A DNA stretch of 6,009 nucleotides from Candidatus Kuenenia stuttgartensis (GTDB lineage Bacteria > Planctomycetota > Planctomycetia > Isosphaerales > Isosphaeraceae): assembly GCA_945872325.1 (NCBI GenBank), contig CAMBZY010000212.1:1-6009 (forward strand). Direction: 5' to 3'. Positions 1 through 5,859 of the stretch are shown piece by piece. The translations under genes were made by a program, and so were the position numbers. The notes beneath the pieces were generated by a model. The model saw nothing but the letters and a program-made list of their open reading frames with translations, was not told where the DNA came from and searched no databases. Every line of letters starts with the position of its first letter. Position 1 is the stretch's first letter.

Positions 1-2648
1 TCGATTTTCGACTGATAGGTGGCAAAGTAATCGTCAGGAAGGTTGAACCGAACCACGTCTGACAAAGCTCCCGCCATGGCAAAGGTGGTTTCAAAACGAC
101 CTGGAAAACCTTTGATCAGCTTGTCCTTGGCAAATGCCAGCTCGGCATCTGTCACAGGCCGCTTGCCGGAGATCTCGGTGATTTCCTTGACGGTTTCCAC
201 AATCGACTCTTTGGTCACAGCCGTTTGCACGCTGGCACCAGCACTGAACGGGCCAGGGCCCTGATTGAATGAGAAACCGGAACGTGCGCCATAGGTATAA
301 CCCTTATCTTCACGCAGGTTGAGATTCAACCGACTCGAAAACTGGCCACCCAGAACAGCGTTCATGACAACCAGAGGGAAGTAGTCAGGCGTCGACCTCG
401 GGACACCCACAAGACCTGCACTGATCACACTTTGTGCCGCAGCGGTCTTATTCACCAGATACATCCCAGGCTTCTTTTCAGGGGCAGGGGCGGGAATCTC
501 GATCTTCACCATCTCGCCACCCTTCCATTCGCCAAGGCTTTTCTCAAGCAGGGCCTGCGCAGCTTCCGGAGTAATATCGCCAACCACAATCGCGGTCACG
601 TTCGCCGGGTTGAAAATCTTCTTGAAGTGAGCGGCCGCCTGGTCGCGGGTCAGGCCACGAATGGTGGTCAGGTCGCCGTCATTATCACGTCCGTAAGGGT
701 GCTTGTCGCCATAAAGCAGCTTGGGGAAAAGATCGCCGGCGATACCGTCGGCACTGTCGAATTTACGAGCCAGAGCCGATAGCCTCTGGAGCTTCAACCG
801 GCTAAGTTCCTTGTCCGGAAAGCTTGCATTAAACAGGACATCGGTAAAGATCTCCATGGCCTTGTCCGTATGCTTGGTCAAGGTGGTCACCGAGAAGCTC
901 GAGCTTTCCAGGCCTCCTCCAGCGTTCAGATCTGCTCCGATCATCGAAAGTTCGCTGGCCAGTTGCTGGGTGTTGCGCTTGGCAGTCCCTTCGCTCACCA
1001 GACTCATGGAAAGTCCAGCCAGGCCTTCCTGACCGATCGGCACGTTCACTTCCCCGCCGCGTGCTGCCAGACTGACGGTCAGAATCGGCAGTTCATGACG
1101 CTCAGCCACCAGCACGTTCATGCCGTTGGAGAGCTTGCGGCGGACGATGGCCGGAGGTGTAAAGACTGGCATAGGCCCTGGCTCTGGCTGCTTCGTCCGG
1201 TCAAATGTGTCCTTGACCTCAGCCAGCTTGATTGGTGGCAAGGGCGATTGCTTGGACTTATCCACAACGGCCTCTGGAGCACGCTCGGTAGGAGCACCTG
1301 GAACCACATCCAAACGGACTCGATTGGCCGTCAGATATTTCTTGGCCACGCGCTGAACATCAGCTGGAGTCACCTCAAACAGCTTCTCCATCTCTTTCTT
1401 ATAGGCCAGTGGGTCGCCATCGAAAAAGTTGTTCGAGTGGAGGAATTCCGCCTTGCCGTGGGCCGACTGCAGGCCCTTGATCAAGTCGGCTTCTTCACTA
1501 TTCTGGGCCTTTGCAACTTCATCAGCTGTAGGACCTTCGGCAATCATGCGGGCGATCTCGGCGTCGGCCAGTTTCACCAGTTCGTCAAGATTGGCGTTCT
1601 GGTCAGGGCGAGCCGTAATCGAAACGGTGAACGTTCCAGACAGGGCTGAAGCCGGGTGAAAGGCGAAGACCTGAGCCGCCAGTTGGCGATCATAGCTCAG
1701 AGCTTTGAACAGGCGGTTTTCTTTGGGAAGTTGGCCCAGAACAGAGGCCAGAACATCAAGTGCTTTTTCATCGGAGTTGCCACGTTCCACAGTCGGCCAG
1801 GTCAGTTGGGCACGGGCCAGTGCCACCCGGTCAGTCATTTTGACGGACTTTGGGGCACTCAGCTTCGGCACCATGGCTGTCAACTTCGCCACTTCAGGGC
1901 CACGGGGCAGGGGACCATAATACTTTTCAACCCACGCTTTTGCTTTGGCAGCGTCGAAGTCGCCTGAGATCACCAGAGTCGCATTGTTAGGGCTGTAATA
2001 AGTCCGGAAGAAGTTGGAAACGTCGTCCAGGCTGGCAGCGGAAAGGTCGGCCATGGAACCAATCACGCTGTGATAATAAGGGTGATCGGCTGGATAGAGA
2101 GCCTCAAGCATCTTCTCCATGGACTGACCATAAGGCTGATTGTCCACACGTTGACGACGCTCGTTTTTGACCACCTCACGCTGGTTGTCGAGCTTGGCCT
2201 GACTCAGAGCCGGGACTAGAAAGCCCATGCGATCGGCTTCCAGCCAAAGGGCCAGTTCCAGATAGTTCGACGGCACGGTCTCGTAATAATTCGTGCGGTC
2301 CGTGCTGGTCGAACCGTTGATCTGGGCCCCGATCTTCTCCAAGGGCTCAAAATACTCTTTATTGTGATTCTTCGAACCCTGAAACATCAGGTGCTCAAAA
2401 AGGTGGGCAAAGCCAGTACGGCCGGTTTTTTCGTTCTTCGAGCCAACTTTGTACCAGACATCCACATCGACAACTGGAGTGGATTTATCTTCATGAAGGA
2501 TCACCTCAAGGCCATTGGCCAAAGTGTATTTCTCAACCTTCAGTTCCGGTACCTGAGGCTTGCGCGGGGCAGCCGTCTGGGCATTGATCCTGGCCATCGA
2601 CATGCTAAACAGCAAGGCGGCGGCCATGAGTGTGCGATTGAAGTTCAC
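1..2648 (-). CDS. Exported two-unit M16 (insulinase/pitrilysin family) zinc protease, C-terminus cut by window edge
   Basis: An uninterrupted reading frame of 882 codons that runs off the left edge. It is a zinc metallopeptidase predicted to act on peptides or small proteins outside the cytoplasm. The N-terminus has a signal peptide: Arg5, then a hydrophobic stretch at about residues 7-19, with a possible cleavage near Ala23-Gln24. The first M16 unit (about 40-440) carries the inverted zinc motif HLFEH at 82-86 (H82, E85, H86). E163, in REVVKNE, lies 76 residues after H86, the classic position of the third zinc ligand. A Pro-rich linker (about 455-500) leads to a second unit (about 500-882). 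That unit lacks HxxEH (GLAGLSMSL at 542-550) but keeps the substrate-binding Arg/Tyr motif LREDKGYTYGA (R779, Y784/Y786). This active-plus-inactive arrangement matches bacterial PqqL/YhjJ-like fused M16 proteases, typically around 900 residues, so only a short tail is probably missing. The GTG start at 2646-2648 is the longest possible, since an in-frame TGA lies at 2664-2666. It has GGAG upstream and completes the signal peptide. ATG at 2625-2627 is an alternative but lacks a ribosome site and loses Arg5. Confidence 0.95.
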   Translation of the reverse strand, partial: MNFNRTLMAAALLFSMSMARINAQTAAPRKPQVPELKVEKYTLANGLEVILHEDKSTPVVDVDVWYKVGSKNEKTGRTGFAHLFEHLMFQGSKNHNKEYFEPLEKIGAQINGSTSTDRTNYYETVPSNYLELALWLEADRMGFLVPALSQAKLDNQREVVKNERRQRVDNQPYGQSMEKMLEALYPADHPYYHSVIGSMADLSAASLDDVSNFFRTYYSPNNATLVISGDFDAAKAKAWVEKYYGPLPRGPEVAKLTAMVPKLSAPKSVKMTDRVALARAQLTWPTVERGNSDEKALDVLASVLGQLPKENRLFKALSYDRQLAAQVFAFHPASALSGTFTVSITARPDQNANLDELVKLADAEIARMIAEGPTADEVAKAQNSEEADLIKGLQSAHGKAEFLHSNNFFDGDPLAYKKEMEKLFEVTPADVQRVAKKYLTANRVRLDVVPGAPTERAPEAVVDKSKQSPLPPIKLAEVKDTFDRTKQPEPGPMPVFTPPAIVRRKLSNGMNVLVAERHELPILTVSLAARGGEVNVPIGQEGLAGLSMSLVSEGTAKRNTQQLASELSMIGADLNAGGGLESSSFSVTTLTKHTDKAMEIFTDVLFNASFPDKELSRLKLQRLSALARKFDSADGIAGDLFPKLLYGDKHPYGRDNDGDLTTIRGLTRDQAAAHFKKIFNPANVTAIVVGDITPEAAQALLEKSLGEWKGGEMVKIEIPAPAPEKKPGMYLVNKTAAAQSVISAGLVGVPRSTPDYFPLVVMNAVLGGQFSSRLNLNLREDKGYTYGARSGFSFNQGPGPFSAGASVQTAVTKESIVETVKEITEISGKRPVTDAELAFAKDKLIKGFPGRFETTFAMAGALSDVVRFNLPDDYFATYQSKI

Positions 2649-2658
2649 GAGCTTGAAT

Positions 2659-2662
2659 CTCC
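2659..2662 (-). promoter_or_regulatory. Ribosome-binding site of the M16 protease (supports GTG start)
   Basis: GGAG on the minus strand lies 10 nt before the GTG at 2648. The spacing is slightly long but usable. The competing ATG at 2627 has no purine-rich sequence in front of it, so this site favours the GTG start. Confidence 0.5.
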
Positions 2663-2723
2663 GTCAATAGTGAGGGGCGGATTCCGACTGGTCATATGGA
2701 TGTAACAATTCAGGCCATTCCAG

Positions 2724-2753
2724 ATCATCACGCAATGCAGGCGGGCGTGTCAA
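2724..2753 (-). promoter_or_regulatory. Candidate sigma70-type promoter for the M16 protease
   Basis: On the minus strand a perfect TTGACA (2748-2753) is followed after 18 nt by GATGAT (2724-2729), which matches TATAAT at four of six positions. Transcription would start near 2717 and give a leader of about 70 nt before the GTG. The -35 match is exact but the -10 is mediocre. Promoter consensus in planctomycetes is poorly established, so this is only a candidate. If real, it separates the protease from the FAD gene upstream. Confidence 0.35.
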
Positions 2754-2757
2754 TTGA

Positions 2758-2780
2758 TTTCGAGTTTCTAGATCTCGAAA
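2758..2780. repeat. Perfect 7-bp inverted repeat in the spacer between FAD oxidoreductase and protease
   Basis: TTTCGAG (2758-2764) and CTCGAAA (2774-2780) are exact inverted copies separated by a 9-nt loop, starting seven bases beyond the FAD gene's stop codon (2787-2789). In the direction of FAD transcription the stem is not followed by a T-run, so it is not a textbook intrinsic terminator. It could still protect the 3' end of the mRNA, end transcription weakly, or serve as a protein site 4 bp upstream of the candidate protease -35 box. Confidence 0.5.
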
Positions 2781-2786
2781 AGTGCG

Positions 2787-3920
2787 TTAGAGACTCTCTT
2801 TAATCACTTTTTCAGCCAACCCGAACGACAAGGTCATGCCTGATCCCGAAGGGCCGTTTACAATCCTCACATGATCTTCAGGGCTGGCTATAAAATATGG
2901 CTTCTCAGGATGCTTTGCATAACATCCGCTCCAGCGTGTCGTCACTCGCAATTGTTCGAGATCAAGAAATGTTGCCAGATATCTCAGCACCAGATCATGA
3001 ATCCGCTCCTTGTCGTAAGGCTCGATTTCATCACCATATTCGTGAGAATCCCCCAGAGTGATTTCTCCAGTCCCCTGTTGGCTCACCAGCACATGAATCC
3101 CATACTTCTCATAATCTGGTAACTCCTCGGACAGACGCTGCTTCAAGACGGGCAGGCTGGGACAACCGGCAAACGACTTGTAATGGCCAAGAGTCAGCCC
3201 GGCAGCCATCATCACACCCAGCCGCTCACTGGAGTTCGGTAACTCGGCACGCATCATCTGCAACTTACATTTGATCAGCCCTGAATTGGCAAAAACCTCG
3301 GGATAAAGCGTTTCAAAATCTTCGCCAGAACAGACCCAAACTCGCCCCGGCTTGATCTTTCGGTTCGGGCCTACTCGCCAGTTTCCGTCATCAACCGGCA
3401 AGGCAACGGCCCCAAATTGAAATTCCACTCCATATTTCTGATTCAAATAAGCGGGCATGCCCCAGATGACTTCACGAGGGTCAACCCCCACTTCGGTTTT
3501 GCTCCAAAGGCCACACTTCAAGCCATGACTGTGAACCTTAGGCACCCGCCGACGCACTTCTCCAGCTCCCAGCAACTCTCTCTGGGCAGCCACTTCAGGA
3601 GACTTCTCTTGCAATATTTCCTGATATTCCATCAGCACAGCCCCTTCATCCTGGTGATAGGCCAGGTGCAGGCTACCTGCGGTGTCGTGCCAGAAGCCGG
3701 CCTCGCGCACCACGTTCAGCCAATGACCCCGGCTGGCCATGGCCATATCTTCCATCTCGCCCACCGGCTGACCAATCGGCCAGACCATTCCAAAATTCCT
3801 GCACGATGCCCCCATCGCCTTCCTGCCGCGTTCCACCACCATCACCTTTCGGCCCATTCTGGCCAGATGATACGCATGAGCCAGCCCCAGAATCCCCGCA
3901 CCAACAACCAGATCGTCCAT
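2787..3920 (-). CDS. FAD-dependent oxidoreductase, DAO family, TIGR03364 (HpnW)-like
   Basis: A 377-residue cytoplasmic flavoprotein of the D-amino-acid oxidase/glycine oxidase fold (Pfam DAO). Such enzymes oxidise an amine or amino acid to an imine and pass electrons from FAD to oxygen or another acceptor. The N-terminus begins directly with the FAD-binding beta strand and GAGILG (residues 7-12), with E30 at the end of the second strand placed to bind the ribose of ADP. This fixes ATG 3918-3920 as the start, although the ribosome site there is weak. GASCRNFGMVWPIGQP (37-52) and GSLHLA (82-87) recall the TIGR03364 clade. The C-terminal GPSGSGMTLSFGLAE is the second FAD contact, and the length fits the family. 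Members of that clade often sit beside phosphonatase-like or phosphonate transport genes and are proposed to oxidise aminophosphonates. No such neighbour is visible here, so the substrate remains unknown. It is divergent from the DUF1080 gene and tandem with the protease downstream. Confidence 0.9.
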   Translation of the reverse strand: MDDLVVGAGILGLAHAYHLARMGRKVMVVERGRKAMGASCRNFGMVWPIGQPVGEMEDMAMASRGHWLNVVREAGFWHDTAGSLHLAYHQDEGAVLMEYQEILQEKSPEVAAQRELLGAGEVRRRVPKVHSHGLKCGLWSKTEVGVDPREVIWGMPAYLNQKYGVEFQFGAVALPVDDGNWRVGPNRKIKPGRVWVCSGEDFETLYPEVFANSGLIKCKLQMMRAELPNSSERLGVMMAAGLTLGHYKSFAGCPSLPVLKQRLSEELPDYEKYGIHVLVSQQGTGEITLGDSHEYGDEIEPYDKERIHDLVLRYLATFLDLEQLRVTTRWSGCYAKHPEKPYFIASPEDHVRIVNGPSGSGMTLSFGLAEKVIKESL

Positions 3921-3980
3921 GTGATTTTGCCGCTCAGGTTCGTGTGTCTCAGATCAAAAACGGAGTCGTCAGTCCCATCT

Positions 3981-3992
3981 CAAGTCAACTTG
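3981..3992. repeat. Short palindrome next to the DUF1080 promoter
   Basis: CAAGT-CA-ACTTG is a perfect 5-bp inverted repeat with a 2-nt centre, ending one base before the TGG of the extended -10 element. It lies in the divergent spacer where a regulator could affect both directions. The minus strand across it also reads TTGACT, a -35-like hexamer facing the FAD gene, but no good -10 follows at the right distance. A 12-bp palindrome can arise by chance, so the operator role is speculative. Confidence 0.3.
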
Positions 3993-4001
3993 TGGTATTA
4001 T
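3993..4001 (+). promoter_or_regulatory. Candidate extended -10 promoter for DUF1080-RluA
   Basis: TGGTATTAT combines the TGn extension with a hexamer matching TATAAT at five of six positions. No convincing -35 box lies 16-18 nt upstream, which is tolerated in extended -10 promoters. Transcription would start near 4008 and leave a leader of about 97 nt before the start at 4105. The element overlaps the upstream in-frame ATGs at 4000 and 4003, which argues against those as starts. Confidence 0.45.
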
Positions 4002-4035
4002 GATGATTCAACCACGAACCCCGCAACCAAAAGTC

Positions 4036-4056
4036 CCGGCACATTTCACACGCCGG
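4036..4056 (+). repeat. Small GC-rich hairpin in the DUF1080 leader
   Basis: CCGGC (4036-4040) and GCCGG (4052-4056) pair perfectly across an 11-nt loop, and the stem is followed by TTTGGTTT. It falls within the predicted untranslated leader. The short stem and interrupted T-run make it a poor terminator. An attenuator or mRNA-stabilising hairpin is possible but unproven. Confidence 0.3.
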
Positions 4057-4087
4057 TTTGGTTTCGAAAGCAAGGCCTTAGTCTGGC

Positions 4088-4093
4088 AGGGAG
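4088..4093 (+). promoter_or_regulatory. Ribosome-binding site of the DUF1080 gene (decides start)
   Basis: AGGGAG lies 11 nt before the ATG at 4105. It is the only strong Shine-Dalgarno match near any candidate in-frame start, and it selects the start that puts the signal peptide at the very N-terminus. Confidence 0.6.
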
Positions 4094-4104
4094 AATGCAT
4101 CGAG

Positions 4105-4776
4105 ATGACTGCTCGCCAATTGTTTGCAACCGCTTTGACTGCCTTGGTCTCCATCGGCTTATCAAACACTTCCAAAGCCGCTGACGCTGATTTCAAACCG
4201 ATGTTCGATGGCAAATCGACCACCGGCTGGACCAAGCCTTTTGACTGGGGCGAAGTGGCTGTGGCCGATGGTGAAATCATCCTCACAGGTAGTAAAAAAT
4301 TCTTCCTGGTGACCGAAAAAACCTACAAGAATTTTGTTCTGGAAGGCGAAGTTTTTTGCCCCAAAGGTGGCAACAGCGGCTTCCAGTTCCGCTGCCATTT
4401 CCAGAAGAACAAGCTCTGGGGATATCAGGCTGAGGTCGACACCTCCGACCGCAAATGGGCCGGTGGCCTGTACGACGAAGGCCGTAGGGGCTGGCTCGTC
4501 AGCCTCAAGGACAAGCCCGAGGCTCAGGCTGCTTTCAAAAACGATGCCTGGAACAAATACCGCATCGAAGCCGTGGGCGATCACCTCAAGATTTTCGTAA
4601 ACGGCGTGCAGACGGTCGATTACCATGATTCAATGGACGCCGAAGGCCATATCGCCCTCCAGCACCACGGCGAAAAAGGCCTGACTTACAAGTTCCGCAA
4701 TGTACAACTGAAAACCCTGCCTGATTCGCCCGCCAACAAGGCTGCACAGGCTCAAGCCACCGACTCCAAGAATTGA
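4105..4776 (+). CDS. Exported DUF1080 protein (3-keto-disaccharide hydrolase family, PF06439)
   Basis: A 223-residue exported protein made of a single DUF1080 domain, a concanavalin-like beta-sandwich. Some members hydrolyse 3-keto-glycosides in oxidative sugar breakdown; many are uncharacterised. Residues 1-25 form a signal peptide: Arg4, a hydrophobic core at about 6-19, and cleavage after SKA (23-25). The mature domain starts with FKPMFDGKSTTGW (30-42), the usual N-terminal signature. It continues with GGNSGFQFR (88-96), WGYQAEVD (105-112), GGLYDEGRRGWL (120-131), the W149-N150-K-Y-R strand, and GHIALQHHGEKGLTYKFRNVQL (181-202, broadly GxIxLQxHG...FRN). Cys85 and Cys97 are the only cysteines in the mature protein and could form a disulfide after export. 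The tail after about 205 is low in complexity (Ala/Gln/Lys). ATG 4105 is preferred over in-frame ATGs at 4000/4003, which would bury the signal peptide behind 35 polar residues and overlap the promoter. The substrate cannot be read from sequence. Confidence 0.93.
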   Translation: MTARQLFATALTALVSIGLSNTSKAADADFKPMFDGKSTTGWTKPFDWGEVAVADGEIILTGSKKFFLVTEKTYKNFVLEGEVFCPKGGNSGFQFRCHFQKNKLWGYQAEVDTSDRKWAGGLYDEGRRGWLVSLKDKPEAQAAFKNDAWNKYRIEAVGDHLKIFVNGVQTVDYHDSMDAEGHIALQHHGEKGLTYKFRNVQLKTLPDSPANKAAQAQATDSKN

Positions 4777-4789
4777 AAAGCTCAAACCA

Positions 4790-5788
4790 GTGACCGACTC
4801 GACCGAAAAAGACCTGCCTGTGACGCCCGATTCTGATGCTCCGGAAACGCGTCCGGAAAACCCGAACGTCAGGCTCGACAAACTTGTCGTAGACCGCTTC
4901 GGATTCTCCCGAAGGGCCGCTCAGGAGGCCATTGTGAATGGCCGGGTCGATGTTGATGGATATCTCTGTCAGGAGGCTGGCAAACTCCTGTCACCCGAAG
5001 CTCAGATCCACATGGACATGAGCCGCCCCAAGGCTCGCCGCATCGTCGATAGCCCGATCCGCGTGCTTTTTGAAGATTCGCATTTGATCGTCCTCGAAAA
5101 GCCGCCTGGAGTCCCTACCACCCCGTCTGCCGACTGGGACCTGGACACCATGGTCGCCCGCGTTGAACGCTACATCAAGCTAAGACACGGTGGTCACAAG
5201 CCTTACATGGGCGTAGTGCACCGGCTTGACATGGAAACTTCAGGCGTCATGATTTTCGCCAAATCTGCCGAAGTCACCAGCAAACTTCAGGAAATCTGGA
5301 GAGCCCACGACATTGGCCGTGAATATCTCGCCATCGTGGCCGACGCTCCCGGCAGGCCAACTGTGACTTGCCGCAAAGACGTCGTCGAAACCGGTGTCAG
5401 GCGCCGGCGTCTGGCCCGCCCTGACGAGGTCGGACAAACGGCTGTGACGCACGTAGAATTGATCGAAATCCTTTCACGTAGAGGATCTCTGGTCAGATGT
5501 ATTCCGGAAACCGGCCGAACCCATCAGATCAGGTTGCACCTGGCCTCCCTCGGTTGTCCAGTGCACGGCGACGCCATGTATGGCAAGAAAACCCGCCGCG
5601 ATCAAGTCAAACCGCCCCGGCTTTGCCTCCATGCCGCACGTCTCGATTTCAAGCACCCGATCACTGGCGAATATCTCGACTTTGACACCCAGCTGCCCGA
5701 CGACATGGCCCACTTCGCCAACGCGCTCGCCAAACACGAACGCAAACAGGATCGATCAAAGCCCAGACGAAATCAGGATGACGAATGA
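4790..5788 (+). CDS. RluA-family pseudouridine synthase with N-terminal S4 domain
   Basis: A 332-residue cytoplasmic enzyme that isomerises specific uridines in rRNA or tRNA to pseudouridine. An S4 RNA-binding domain occupies about residues 27-62 (VRLDKLVVDRFGFSRRAAQE, then GRVDVDG). The catalytic domain follows from about 88. The RluA signature HRLDMETSG (144-152) supplies the catalytic Asp147, and ETGRTHQIRLH (240-250) is the conserved uracil/phosphate-pocket motif, followed by GDAMYG. Length and domain order match the RluA/RluC/RluD group (COG0564), but which uridine is modified cannot be decided. The GTG at 4790-4792 lies 13 nt after the DUF1080 stop without a clear ribosome site, suggesting translational coupling in a two-gene transcript. 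GTG at 4820 (codon 11) is an alternative; no in-frame ATG precedes the S4 domain. An acidic, Pro-rich N-terminal extension (1-26) and a charged tail (about 315-332) flank the folded parts. Confidence 0.95.
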   Translation: MTDSTEKDLPVTPDSDAPETRPENPNVRLDKLVVDRFGFSRRAAQEAIVNGRVDVDGYLCQEAGKLLSPEAQIHMDMSRPKARRIVDSPIRVLFEDSHLIVLEKPPGVPTTPSADWDLDTMVARVERYIKLRHGGHKPYMGVVHRLDMETSGVMIFAKSAEVTSKLQEIWRAHDIGREYLAIVADAPGRPTVTCRKDVVETGVRRRRLARPDEVGQTAVTHVELIEILSRRGSLVRCIPETGRTHQIRLHLASLGCPVHGDAMYGKKTRRDQVKPPRLCLHAARLDFKHPITGEYLDFDTQLPDDMAHFANALAKHERKQDRSKPRRNQDDE

Positions 5789-5794
5789 CCCCCT

Positions 5795-5835
5795 GAATCG
5801 GCTGACCTGAGGCATCTCTGCCATAGCACCGATTC
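5795..5835. repeat. Nested inverted repeat in the convergent spacer, possible atypical transcription end
   Basis: GAATCGG (5795-5801) pairs perfectly with CCGATTC (5829-5835). Inside the 27-nt loop GGCA (5811-5814) and TGCC (5819-5822) form a second small stem around TCTC. A run of seven A follows on the plus strand (5836-5842). The polarity is wrong for a textbook intrinsic terminator: plus-strand RNA has A after the stem, and minus-strand RNA has its U-run before the stem. Its place between two converging genes still makes a role in 3'-end formation or stability reasonable. Confidence 0.35.
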
Positions 5836-5859
5836 AAAAAAAGGGCCCCATTCTCACCA

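Noticed and set aside
870..1649. Plus-strand open frame of 259 codons inside the protease region
   Set aside because: The minus strand encodes the continuous M16 protein here with conserved motifs. The plus-strand product has no family features and is a by-product of codon bias.
4000..4104. 35-residue N-terminal extension of the DUF1080 protein from ATG 4000 or 4003
   Set aside because: The codons overlap the candidate -10 element and would bury the signal peptide. ATG 4105 has AGGGAG upstream.
3417..4184. Plus-strand open frame of 255 codons opposite the FAD oxidoreductase
   Set aside because: It lies antisense to a clear flavoprotein gene, its product is His/Pro/Ser-rich with no recognisable domain, and it runs through the divergent promoter region into the DUF1080 signal peptide.
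4162..4626. Minus-strand open frame of 154 codons opposite DUF1080
   Set aside because: Antisense to a well-supported exported protein, without a ribosome site or recognisable domain.
5240..5737. Minus-strand open frames of 70 and 87 codons opposite the RluA gene
   Set aside because: They lie opposite the catalytic domain with its HRLD and ETGRTHQIRLH motifs, and show no start signals or similarity to known families.
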